A stretch of DNA of 64,000 nucleotides from contig DDVS01000004.1 in assembly GCA_002345565.1 (NCBI GenBank), positions 248,001 to 312,000 of the forward strand. Direction: 5' to 3'. The notes beneath the pieces are model-generated. The model made no database searches and was not told the DNA's origin. It was given only the letters and a program-made list of their open reading frames with translations. Shown here one piece after another: positions 35,574 to 43,235 of this stretch. Position numbers and translations under genes: made by a program. Position 1 is the first letter of the stretch. Each line of letters starts with the position of its first letter. This stretch comes from Flavobacteriales bacterium UBA2306 (GTDB taxonomy: Bacteria; Bacteroidota; Bacteroidia; Flavobacteriales; Weeksellaceae).

Positions 35574-38108
35574 ATGGATTACAAATTTTCAGACGGTTTG
35601 AACCGCGTGTTCAAGCTAAGTAAAAATGAAGCAAGAAGATTGCAGAGCGAGTTCCTTAATACAGAACATTTCCTATTGGGGATTATCAAGACTGAAAATT
35701 CTGCAAAAGAAATCCTGGAAACTTTAAGCGCAGATCTTACACAGATCAAAAGAAAAATAGAAAGTCTTAGCACTTTAAATACCAATCCGTTTACGGCAAA
35801 TATGGGAAGTATTTCTTTTACGAAAATGGCAGATCACGCCGTTAAAAGATCAGAACTGGAATGCAGACAATATCAATCTTCTGATATCAATACCGTGCAT
35901 CTGTTGCTGGGTATTCTTTATAAACAGGAAGATCCAACTTCTAATATTTTGCAAGCTTATGACATAGATTATGATGCTGTGCAAAAAGAATACAGAAAAA
36001 TGCTGAAAAACACAGACCAGCTCCCACAAAACAGCGCTTACGATGATGATGATGAAAAAGATGAGCCTTACAGCCAAATGAAAAAGCCAACAGGTAATCT
36101 TGGATCTCAGAAAAGTAAAACGCCAACTCTGGATAATTTTGGAAGAGATTTAACAGCACTTGCAAGAGACGGAAAACTGGATCCTGTTATCGGGAGGGAG
36201 AAGGAAATTGAAAGAGTTTCTCAGATTTTATCCAGAAGAAAGAAAAACAACCCTCTTTTAATCGGGGAACCAGGCGTTGGTAAATCTGCCATTGCAGAAG
36301 GATTAGCTCTTAGAATCCAGCAGAAAAAAGTATCCAGAGTTCTTTATGGAAAACGTGTTATCACTTTGGATTTGGCAAGTCTTGTCGCCGGAACAAAATA
36401 CCGTGGACAATTCGAAGAAAGAATGAAAGCGATAATGACAGAATTGGAAAAGAACAGAGATGTTATTCTTTTCATTGACGAGTTGCACACCATTGTCGGT
36501 GCAGGAAGTTCAACAGGAAGTCTTGACGCATCTAATATGTTCAAACCAGCTTTGGCGAGAGGGGAAATCCAATGCATCGGAGCAACAACTTTGGATGAAT
36601 ACCGTCAATATATTGAGAAAGATGGCGCTTTGGAACGCCGTTTCCAAAAGGTAATGGTAGAACCAACTTCTATTGAAGAAACCGTCCAGATTCTCAATCA
36701 AATCAAAGATAAATACGAAGATCACCATAACGTAATTTACACAGACGAAGCCATTGCTGCCTGTGTGAATTTGACTTCAAGATATATTACAGACAGATTT
36801 TTGCCAGACAAAGCGATAGATGCGATGGACGAAGCGGGATCCAGAGTTTATATCAAAAATATGAAAGTTCCTACAGAAATCATCGATCATGAAAAACGCA
36901 TTGAAGAAGTTAAGGAGCTGAAACAGAATGCTGTAAAAGTCCAAGATTATCTGGAAGCCAGAAAACTGAAAGATGAAGAAGAAAGACTCACAATAGAACT
37001 GAATCTTGCTCAGGAACAATGGGACAAAGACGTTAAAGAGAAAAAAGAAACCGTGACGGAAGAAAATGTTGCTGAGGTGGTTTCTATGATGAGCGGTGTT
37101 CCCGTAACCAAAGTGGGTAAAAACGAGTTAGACAAACTGGCTCAGATGGATGATAAACTGAACGGAAAAGTCATAGGACAAGAAGATGCCGTTAAAAAAG
37201 TGGTGAAAGCCATCCAAAGAAACAGAGCAGGGCTTAAGGATCCAAACAGACCAATAGGAACATTTATATTCCTAGGGACAACCGGTGTTGGTAAAACCGA
37301 ATTGGCCAAAGTAATGGCGCGCGAATTATTTGATTCTGATGAAGCTTTAATCAGAATTGATATGAGTGAGTATATGGAGAAATTTGCCGTATCTAGATTA
37401 GTTGGTGCGCCTCCGGGATATGTAGGTTATGAAGAAGGCGGACAATTGACAGAAGCTGTACGCAGAAAACCTTATGCGGTTGTTCTTTTAGACGAGATCG
37501 AAAAAGCGCATCCTGATGTTTTCAACATTTTGCTACAGATTTTGGACGAAGGCCACGTAACGGATTCTTTAGGCAGAAAAATCGATTTCAGAAATACAAT
37601 TATTATCTTAACGTCTAATATCGGAACCAGAGATCTGAAAGACTTCGGAGATGGTGTAGGATTCGGAACTAATGCTAAGAAAACCACTTCTGATGCCAGA
37701 GCCAGATCAACCATTGAAAGTGCTCTTAAAAAAGCTTTTGCACCGGAATTCCTTAACAGAATAGATGATATTATTATCTTCAATTCTCTGGAGCAACAAG
37801 ATATTAAGAAAATTATTGATCTGGAATTAGGAAAACTTTACAGCAGATTAGAAAAATTAGGTTACAAAGTAGAGTTGACAGATGAAGCCAGAGATTTCAT
37901 TGCAGAAAAAGGTTGGGATAAAGATTTTGGAGCAAGACCTCTAAAACGAGCCATCCAAAAATATATAGAAGATTTATTAGCAGAAATGTTGGTTAACAAA
38001 CAATTTGGTGAAGGCGAAACGGTTATCTTAAAACTGAATGAAGCTAAAGATGCTTTGGAAGGTTCTTCCCAAAAAGAGAAAAACAATAAAGAAAGCATCA
38101 AATCATAA
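35574..38108 (+). CDS. clpC: ATP-dependent Clp protease ATP-binding subunit ClpC
   Basis: An 844-residue AAA+ unfoldase that feeds ClpP. It has the Clp_N double repeat (about 1-145), a short acidic linker, D1 ATPase with GEPGVGKS near residue 228, a UVR/coiled-coil middle region (about 420-475, EARKLKDEEERL), and D2 ATPase with GTTGVGKT near 565 and the ClpB_D2-small domain at the end. The UVR motif and short middle domain make it ClpC rather than ClpB. TAATTTTT lies 4 bp before the ATG, a weak -7 match. A strong terminator follows. No ctsR, mcsA or mcsB is next to it. Confidence 0.95.
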   Translation: MDYKFSDGLNRVFKLSKNEARRLQSEFLNTEHFLLGIIKTENSAKEILETLSADLTQIKRKIESLSTLNTNPFTANMGSISFTKMADHAVKRSELECRQYQSSDINTVHLLLGILYKQEDPTSNILQAYDIDYDAVQKEYRKMLKNTDQLPQNSAYDDDDEKDEPYSQMKKPTGNLGSQKSKTPTLDNFGRDLTALARDGKLDPVIGREKEIERVSQILSRRKKNNPLLIGEPGVGKSAIAEGLALRIQQKKVSRVLYGKRVITLDLASLVAGTKYRGQFEERMKAIMTELEKNRDVILFIDELHTIVGAGSSTGSLDASNMFKPALARGEIQCIGATTLDEYRQYIEKDGALERRFQKVMVEPTSIEETVQILNQIKDKYEDHHNVIYTDEAIAACVNLTSRYITDRFLPDKAIDAMDEAGSRVYIKNMKVPTEIIDHEKRIEEVKELKQNAVKVQDYLEARKLKDEEERLTIELNLAQEQWDKDVKEKKETVTEENVAEVVSMMSGVPVTKVGKNELDKLAQMDDKLNGKVIGQEDAVKKVVKAIQRNRAGLKDPNRPIGTFIFLGTTGVGKTELAKVMARELFDSDEALIRIDMSEYMEKFAVSRLVGAPPGYVGYEEGGQLTEAVRRKPYAVVLLDEIEKAHPDVFNILLQILDEGHVTDSLGRKIDFRNTIIILTSNIGTRDLKDFGDGVGFGTNAKKTTSDARARSTIESALKKAFAPEFLNRIDDIIIFNSLEQQDIKKIIDLELGKLYSRLEKLGYKVELTDEARDFIAEKGWDKDFGARPLKRAIQKYIEDLLAEMLVNKQFGEGETVILKLNEAKDALEGSSQKEKNNKESIKS

Positions 38109-38110
38109 AC

Positions 38111-38143
38111 AAAAAACCGCCTAGAAAAAAGGCGGTTTTTTTT
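38111..38143. terminator. Bidirectional terminator between clpC and the barrel-protein gene
   Basis: Eleven-bp stem AAAAAACCGCC/GGCGGTTTTTT with a 9-nt loop; its right edge overlaps the stop codon of the convergent gene at 38142-38144. Confidence 0.9.
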
Positions 38144-38666
38144 ATAATCCTACAACAACACCAATACTGGGAACAAATCCTGTGCTGAAAATGCTGTCGC
38201 TATCCTGCCACAACACGTTATACATTATCCCGAATTGTATAAAAGCATTATTGCCAATATTCTGCATATAACCTCCTCCCAGATAAAGTGCAGTTTCGTC
38301 TGTATTGTATTTATAATCATAATGTTTTGCCTCTGTAGTAATAAAATATTGCTGAAGATTAGCACCTAAAAAAAACGAGCGTGCAAAATAGTAATTAACA
38401 AAGGGTCCAAAACCATACATTACAGAATTATAATAATTATCCTTCTGCCAAGATACGTTCCCGATGATTCCTCCTTCTAATTGCTCCGTGATTTTATATC
38501 CTACTCTGGGCGAAACTTGTAGATTGAAGTAAGAATTACTTCCGAAGCCTACTCCCAAACCACCTCCAAAAGTCCAGCGATTAGTCTGAGTTCCGGAACT
38601 CATTGCGATTTGAGAAAAACTCAGAACACTAAATATTATTAAATTTAAAGTAAATATTTTCTTCAT
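38142..38666 (-). CDS. Outer-membrane beta-barrel protein of unknown function
   Basis: A 174-residue protein with signal peptide MKKIFTLNLIIFSVLSFSQ. The mature chain consists of alternating hydrophobic and Gly/aromatic strands (FGGGLGVGFGSNSYFNLQVS, GYKITEQLEGGIIGNVSW, FFLGANLQQYF), typical of an eight-stranded OmpA/OmpX-like barrel, and it ends in a hydrophobic strand. No ligand or role can be given. It converges with clpC and stands alone. Confidence 0.85.
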   Translation of the reverse strand: MKKIFTLNLIIFSVLSFSQIAMSSGTQTNRWTFGGGLGVGFGSNSYFNLQVSPRVGYKITEQLEGGIIGNVSWQKDNYYNSVMYGFGPFVNYYFARSFFLGANLQQYFITTEAKHYDYKYNTDETALYLGGGYMQNIGNNAFIQFGIMYNVLWQDSDSIFSTGFVPSIGVVVGL

Positions 38667-38722
38667 AAGATTGTTTTTATCGATGTTTAAAATTATGTTT
38701 TTTTTTCGAAAGTTTTTAGTTG

Positions 38723-38730
38723 TATTTTTG
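38723..38730 (+). promoter_or_regulatory. Predicted -7 box of mnmA
   Basis: TATTTTTG fits TAnnTTTG and lies 50 bp before the mnmA start. Confidence 0.5.
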
Positions 38731-38780
38731 CAACCTCAAACTAAGAACTCCCGTCAAGAGTTTCGTAAAATTGAAAACAA

Positions 38781-39968
38781 ATGAAAATAGTAGTAGGCCT
38801 TTCCGGAGGTGTAGATTCTAGCGTGACCGCTTATCTTTTACAACAGCAAGGTCACGAAGTTATCGGACTTTTTATGCGCAATTGGAATGATGCGTCGGTA
38901 ACTTTGGAGGACGAGTGTCCTTGGATAGAAGACAGTAATGATGCGCTTCTCGTCGCACAAAAATTAGGAATTCCGTTTCAGGTAATTGATATGAGTGAGC
39001 TCTACAAAGAAAGAATTGTAGATTATATGTTCGATGAGTATCAGAAAGGCAGAACGCCAAATCCTGATGTGCTTTGTAACCGCGAAGTGAAATTTGATGT
39101 GTTTATGAAAACAGCTTTATCGCTTGGTGCAGAGAAAGTGGCGACAGGACATTATGCGCGAGTAAATTCAACAATTGATGAAAATGGGAAAGAGATTTTT
39201 CATCTTTTAGCAGGGAAAGATAATAACAAAGACCAAAGTTATTTCCTTTGTCAATTAAGTCAAGATCAACTTTCCAAAGCATTGTTCCCAATTGGAGAAT
39301 TAACAAAACCCGAAGTTCGTGAAATTGCAAGAGAGCAAGGTCTAGTTACAGCGGATAAAAAAGATTCTCAAGGACTTTGTTTCATTGGAAAAGTGAGTTT
39401 ACCGACATTTCTTCAGCAACAATTGGTTCCGAAAGAAGGCGAAATTGTAGAAATCTTCAATGATTTTGCTGAATTCCATAGAGAAACTCCAACTTTTAAT
39501 TCGAAATTGGAAGAATTGGAATATCTATCGGCTAAAATCAATTATAAAAAAGAGGACGGAAAAGTGATTGGCAAGCATCAAGGCGCACAATTTTTCACAA
39601 TCGGACAAAGTAAAGGTTTGGGAATCGGCGGACATAAAGAAAGTTGTTTCATCATCTCCAGAGAAATGGAAAATAACATCATTTTTGTGGGAGAAGGAAG
39701 AAGTTTCCCCGGACTTTTCAGAAAAGCTTTGAAAATAGATAACTCTGAAGTTCATTGGGTTCGTGAAGATTTGAGATTGAAAAACGGAGAATCTATGGAA
39801 GTTATGGCAAGAATCCGTTATCGCCAAACTTTGGAAAAAGCAACGATTTATCAATTCGAAGATGGCTTTTTTATGGAATTTGAAAATCCTCAATCTGCGA
39901 TTGCCGAAGGACAATTTGCGAGTTGGTATATTGATGATGAATTGATTGGAAGTGGCGTGATTTCTTAG
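38781..39968 (+). CDS. mnmA: tRNA-specific 2-thiouridylase MnmA
   Basis: A 395-residue enzyme that thiolates U34 of Lys, Glu and Gln tRNAs. The PP-loop SGGVDSS is at residues 8-14. The two catalytic Cys are in VLCNREVKF (about C99) and GLCFIGK (about C199). The C-terminal beta-barrel (about 290-395) is present. Length is slightly above the usual 360-370, with some extra residues near 230-250. MnmA and MnmG act on the same wobble base, but the genes are 30 kb apart here. A strong terminator follows. Confidence 0.97.
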   Translation: MKIVVGLSGGVDSSVTAYLLQQQGHEVIGLFMRNWNDASVTLEDECPWIEDSNDALLVAQKLGIPFQVIDMSELYKERIVDYMFDEYQKGRTPNPDVLCNREVKFDVFMKTALSLGAEKVATGHYARVNSTIDENGKEIFHLLAGKDNNKDQSYFLCQLSQDQLSKALFPIGELTKPEVREIAREQGLVTADKKDSQGLCFIGKVSLPTFLQQQLVPKEGEIVEIFNDFAEFHRETPTFNSKLEELEYLSAKINYKKEDGKVIGKHQGAQFFTIGQSKGLGIGGHKESCFIISREMENNIIFVGEGRSFPGLFRKALKIDNSEVHWVREDLRLKNGESMEVMARIRYRQTLEKATIYQFEDGFFMEFENPQSAIAEGQFASWYIDDELIGSGVIS

Positions 39969-39990
39969 AAATAATTAGAATAAAATATTG

Positions 39991-40026
39991 AAACCGGCTT
40001 TATGAAAATTTCGTAAAGCCGGTTTT
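39991..40026 (+). terminator. Intrinsic terminator of mnmA
   Basis: Twelve-bp perfect stem AAACCGGCTTTA/TAAAGCCGGTTT with an 11-nt loop and T tail. Confidence 0.9.
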
Positions 40027-40165
40027 GTCTATGCATTTGAATTCCTCGTCGGTAAATAACAATCATTCTTCTAAAACTCCCTAACAATGGCACTTTCAGG
40101 CACCAATATTGAATCTTATTAAACAAGAACGCTAATTAATATTAACATTAAAAATTTTAGAAATT

Positions 40166-40495
40166 ATGAAAAAGTTAGTTTTAGCAGTAAGTTTAGTTAT
40201 CGCATTCACTGCTAGTGCACAGAAAAGAGACAATGGAATGAGAAACGTAAAAGTTGAAACTCATCAATATCAAAAAGATTTTGCAGGAATCCGTTTGACA
40301 CCAGCTCAGCAAAAGAAAATCGATAGGTTGTCAAGAGAAAGATTGAGCGAAAGAGAATATGATGCAAGAATCAGAAAAATCCTGAACAAACAGCAATACG
40401 AGAATTATATGGCTTACCAACACAAAGACTGGAAAAAAGACAGAGACTTTGCAATGAACGGTCCAAGAAGACAAACCCAATTTCACACTCATTGA
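40166..40495 (+). CDS. Small secreted basic protein; stop codon supplied by an IS-derived insertion
   Basis: A 109-residue protein with signal peptide MKKLVLAVSLVIAFTASAQ. The mature part is basic and helical, and the pattern LTPAQQKKIDRLSRERLSEREYDARIRKIL with LNKQQYENY recalls the Spy/CpxP-like or DUF3347-type small periplasmic proteins, but I cannot name the family. The TGA stop at 40493-40495 straddles the left edge of a 192-bp IS256-like remnant: its T is the last base of the 8-bp target duplication and its GA are the first bases of the element. Without the insertion the frame would continue about 20 codons, through the terminator hairpin, so the original C-terminus is uncertain. Confidence 0.8.
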   Translation: MKKLVLAVSLVIAFTASAQKRDNGMRNVKVETHQYQKDFAGIRLTPAQQKKIDRLSRERLSEREYDARIRKILNKQQYENYMAYQHKDWKKDRDFAMNGPRRQTQFHTH

Positions 40496-40685
40496 CACTA
40501 TCCCTTAAAGTGTGTAAGTAGAAAAGTTAGGCTTGGATTTTATAATCTGAGCCTATTTTCAAAAATAAGCATAAATTGGTTTAAAATCAATCCCCAATTA
40601 TGGATTGGCATTGTCCATTTTTTGGTAGCTTCTTTCAGAGCAAGATATACCGACTTTAAAACGGCATCATCCGTAGGACACTACC
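40494..40685 (-). mobile_element. Internally deleted IS256-like element (192 bp) with 8-bp target duplication
   Basis: The element is flanked by direct copies of CACTCATT (40486-40493 and 40686-40693); 8-9 bp duplications are typical of IS256-family insertion. One end reads GACACTATCCCTTAAAGTG and the other, reversed, GGTAGTGTCCTACGG; they share six of the first ten bases. Between them, on the minus strand, is the last part of a transposase. Nearly the whole element body has been lost, leaving a MITE-like remnant. Element limits are inferred from the duplication. Confidence 0.72.
40540..40677 (-). pseudogene. C-terminal fragment of an IS256-family (mutator) transposase
   Basis: Forty-five codons plus a TAA stop translate to a run starting PTDDAVLKSVYLALKEATKK and including WTMPIHNW and NQFMLIFENRL. 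The combination KKWTxPxxNW followed by a hydrophobic stretch and a final F-x-x-R is the C-terminal signature of IS256-type transposases. A TAG stop sits two codons upstream of PTDD, and no more transposase is found, so this cannot be functional. It has the element's 3' inverted repeat after its stop. Confidence 0.75.
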
Positions 40686-40705
40686 CACTCATTATATTTT
40701 AAGTA

Positions 40706-40735
40706 AAACGCTCGAGAATCTCGGGCGTTTTTATA
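40706..40735. terminator. Terminator shared by the small secreted gene and the convergent metallopeptidase gene
   Basis: Stem AAACGCTCGAGA/TCTCGGGCGTTT, one wobble pair, followed by TTTTTAT on the plus strand and by TTTTACTT on the minus strand. The IS-derived element now separates it from the plus-strand gene. Confidence 0.75.
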
Positions 40736-40737
40736 TT

Positions 40738-41514
40738 TCACGTTAAATCTTTTAGAGTTGAATTTATTAATTGTTCAATTTCTTGCAAGGAACTCACATC
40801 AAGACTTTCTAAAGTAACTCTTATCTTTTCATAGATTAACATCGACTCTTTTTCGTCCAATTTTTTTCCATTAAACTCCTTCGCAATTTCATCTATGCTT
40901 CAAGATAATAATTTGAATATTCCAATCTCTTTAAAAATATTAAACAACTCATTTCTGAAATAAATTATTTTTCCTAAATGTAATTTTTGAAAACCTGCAA
41001 GATTTCTCGTTTTTGACCAATCATTTCCAGCCCTACTTGTAAAATAATTTTCATCATAATCTTGTGTTAAATCAAAATAACAGTTTTCGAAATCATTTTG
41101 ATTTGAATCTTGTTTGTAATAAAAAATATTAAAATAACCTCCAGAAAATAGATAAATAAAATAATGCAATAATTTTTCTAAATCATTAGTTTCCTCTTTT
41201 ATTTTTTCATCATCTTCTTTGTTTGCGTAACAAACATTTTTCAACCCATAGAAATCTAAACATTCTAATTGTTCTGCCCCAGTAAAATAACGTGGTTCTG
41301 TTGGTTTAACATATGATTGCCCAGATTTAGGCGATAAAAAAGAAATTTCTTTAAATCCGCCAAAATCATATCCGAGTTTTTTAGCGATAATATTTCCAAC
41401 GATGTGTCCTACTTCGTGCCAGACGTGAGATGTATTTTTTACTATTTCCAATTTTTCATTATTATTAAATGAGTTTCCGAGACTATTTGTATCTTCAAAA
41501 GTAAAATCAGACAT
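40738..41514 (-). pseudogene. HExxH metallopeptidase-like gene interrupted by an in-frame TGA
   Basis: The frame from 41514 codes 204 residues (MSDFTFEDTNSLGNSF...) and meets TGA at 40900-40902. The same frame then continues for 53 more sense codons, reading SIDEIAKEFNGKKLDEKESM and ending LINSTLKDLT before a second TGA at 40738-40740, next to the terminator. The uninterrupted product would be 258 residues. HEVGH at residues 33-37 is a zincin-type zinc site. The family is unknown and no signal peptide is present. The gene is 12 bp after the LytTR regulator gene, so it belongs to that operon. If the truncated form is functional, the coding part is 40900-41514. Base composition is more A+T-rich than the neighbours. 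Confidence 0.7.
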
Positions 41515-41526
41515 ACTGTTTTTATT

Positions 41527-42273
41527 TTAGTTTCCCGCCAGCCAATCTTTAAAATCCTTCACTCTTTCTCGGCTAACGGTAATTTCTTCTTCTGATTGGA
41601 ATTCCAAATCAACTTTATAATTCGGGGAAGTATGGATGTTTTTGATGTAATCTGAACTGATGATAAATTGTCTGTTCACTCGGAAAAATTTGGTATTTTC
41701 CAAAACATTTTCCAATTCATCTAATGTGAAATCTGTTGGGAAATTTCGCTCTTTGGTTTGGAGATAAACAATTTTATTTTCGCTGAAGAAACAACTTACT
41801 TCATTAATAGAAACCACTTTCAGATTGTATCCGATTTTTACCAAAATTCTGGAAAGCGTCGATTTTTCTTTTCGGACGATTTGTCTGATTTCATGCGAAT
41901 CAACCGTTCCGTCTTCTGGCAAGAACGATTTGAATTTTTCAATCGCTTTTGCCAAATCCTCTTCTTCAATTGGTTTCAGAAGATAATCAATACTGTTGAG
42001 CTTGAAAGCTTTCAAAGTGTATTGGTCAAAAGCCGTTGTGTAAATGATAAAAGCCTTGGTTGAAACTTTATCAAAAATATCAAACGATAATCCATCACCT
42101 AAAACAATATCCGAAAAAATCAGTTGCGGATGTTCATTTTCCTGAAACCAATCAACTGCTTCCTCCACAGAATTGAGGCTTGCAACTAATTCTAAATCAG
42201 AAAATAAACCTAATAATTTTTCAAGTCTTCTAACAGCTGGTTTTTCGTCCTCGATAATTATCGTTCTTATCAT
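41527..42273 (-). CDS. LytTR-family response regulator
   Basis: A 248-residue DNA-binding response regulator. The receiver domain (about 1-118) has IIIEDEKPA, phospho-acceptor Asp55 in FSDIVLGDG, the switch Thr in IIYTTAF and the Lys in YLLKPIEEED. The LytTR domain (about 145-245) has VKIGYNLKVV, ENKIVYLQT, FFRVNRQFIIS and ISSDYIKNIHTSPNY. It is encoded downstream of the kinase and three 2TM genes in one direction. Tandem repeats 21 bp apart, as LytTR domains bind, occur upstream of the kinase gene and of two other genes in this window, so these are its probable targets, including its own operon. Confidence 0.95.
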   Translation of the reverse strand: MIRTIIIEDEKPAVRRLEKLLGLFSDLELVASLNSVEEAVDWFQENEHPQLIFSDIVLGDGLSFDIFDKVSTKAFIIYTTAFDQYTLKAFKLNSIDYLLKPIEEEDLAKAIEKFKSFLPEDGTVDSHEIRQIVRKEKSTLSRILVKIGYNLKVVSINEVSCFFSENKIVYLQTKERNFPTDFTLDELENVLENTKFFRVNRQFIISSDYIKNIHTSPNYKVDLEFQSEEEITVSRERVKDFKDWLAGN

Positions 42274-42312
42274 TTTTATAGTTTTTTTATTGAATCGAAA
42301 TTAGGAAAAATA

Positions 42313-42612
42313 TTATTTTTCTTTATCCATTAATTTGCGAATCTTTCGCTGTTCCCAATCTTTTCCAACGAAAACGAATCCAGCGTGAATCAAAACAATT
42401 ATTCCCCAAATTATAAGACTATAAAATTGATTGACTTTTATCTTCATATATCCAAGTTCGTGATAAAGAACATTGAAAATTATCAATACAATATTTACAG
42501 CAACATAAGAAATTAAGTGAGCATAAAATCCTCTAATTTCCTTGACTCTTTTTTGCGCATTCTGATAGCGAAGTTTTTCATCTGAATTCTCTTCGTGTTT
42601 TCGATTTTCCAT
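42313..42612 (-). CDS. 2TM domain protein, copy C
   Basis: A 99-residue membrane protein made almost wholly of the 2TM domain (PF13239 type): an N-terminal charged motif (YQNAQKRVKEIRGFYAHLISY), helix 1 (VNIVLIIFNVLY), a short loop, helix 2 (SLIIWGIIVLIHAGFVFV) and the closing motif GKDWEQRKIRKLM. It is the third of three tandem paralogues and lies 39 bp before the response regulator gene. Function of the domain is unknown; association with LytTR systems in Flavobacteriia suggests a sensory or kinase-modulating part (inference). Confidence 0.9.
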   Translation of the reverse strand: MENRKHEENSDEKLRYQNAQKRVKEIRGFYAHLISYVAVNIVLIIFNVLYHELGYMKIKVNQFYSLIIWGIIVLIHAGFVFVGKDWEQRKIRKLMDKEK

Positions 42613-42628
42613 AAGAATCTTTTTTAAA

Positions 42629-42931
42629 TCATTTGTTCTTTTCCATTATTTCCCGAATTTTTCGCTCTTCCCAATCTTTTCCCAGAACAAACTGAGGAAC
42701 AAAAACACTCAGTCCGTGCGCCACCAAACCTATTCCCCAAAAGAATAATGTGATGAAATTCTTATATTGAAAATAACTTTCGCCAGTTTTTAAATCCTGA
42801 ATATTAATAAACACAATCAACAGATTGACAAGGATGTAAATCGCCAAATGTGTATAAAACCCTTTCAGTTTTTTCACTCTTCTTCTGGCTTCAAGATATT
42901 TGATATCGTCTTGTTTATTAATAATTTCCAT
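42629..42931 (-). CDS. 2TM domain protein, copy B
   Basis: A 100-residue paralogue of its neighbours: EARRRVKKLKGFYTHLAIY at the N-terminus, two hydrophobic helices (ILVNLLIVFINI and FITLFFWGIGLVAHGLSVF), and the closing motif GKDWEERKIREIM. Its start overlaps the end of copy A by 14 bp, which points to coupled translation. The C-terminal motif is nearly identical to that of the kinase-fused copy. Confidence 0.92.
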   Translation of the reverse strand: MEIINKQDDIKYLEARRRVKKLKGFYTHLAIYILVNLLIVFINIQDLKTGESYFQYKNFITLFFWGIGLVAHGLSVFVPQFVLGKDWEERKIREIMEKNK

Positions 42932-43217
42932 TGCTCTGTTTTTTAATTTCTTTGTTAATCATATCATTTTCCCAATCGGAATTGAAGAAAAATAACTTCA
43001 CGCCTTTAATTGCTAGAACCAATCCCCAGATGATGAAAATCCAAGAAACCTGCATCTCGCCAAGATTTTGAGGAAATCCGTGTTTGAAAAACTTCACGCC
43101 ATAAATCACTCCGAATACGATGGCGAAAACCAAGATTCCGCTATAAAACTTTTTGATTTTTTTCACTCTTTCCACAGCCATTTCGTAACGTGGATTTTCT
43201 TTATTAATATTTTCCAT
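42918..43217 (-). CDS. 2TM domain protein, copy A
   Basis: A 99-residue 2TM protein, the most diverged of the three: YEMAVERVKKIKKFYSGILVF, helix 1 through FGVIYGVKFF, helix 2 in WIFIIWGLVLAIKGVKLFFF, and a closing NSDWENDMINKEI where the usual W-E-E-R-K-I motif is weakened. It lies 18 bp after the kinase gene and overlaps copy B by 14 bp, so translation of the two is probably coupled. Confidence 0.9.
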   Translation of the reverse strand: MENINKENPRYEMAVERVKKIKKFYSGILVFAIVFGVIYGVKFFKHGFPQNLGEMQVSWIFIIWGLVLAIKGVKLFFFNSDWENDMINKEIKKQSNGNY

Positions 43218-43235
43218 TATGATAAGTTTTTTAAA

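Noticed and set aside
40731..40746. TATTTCACGTTAAATC as a parS-like site
   Set aside because: It has several mismatches and is part of the terminator tail and the stop of the neighbouring gene.
40900..40902. TGA as a selenocysteine codon
   Set aside because: The context (KLLS before, SIDEI after) is not a known selenoprotein site and no SECIS-like hairpin or selenocysteine genes were seen in the window.
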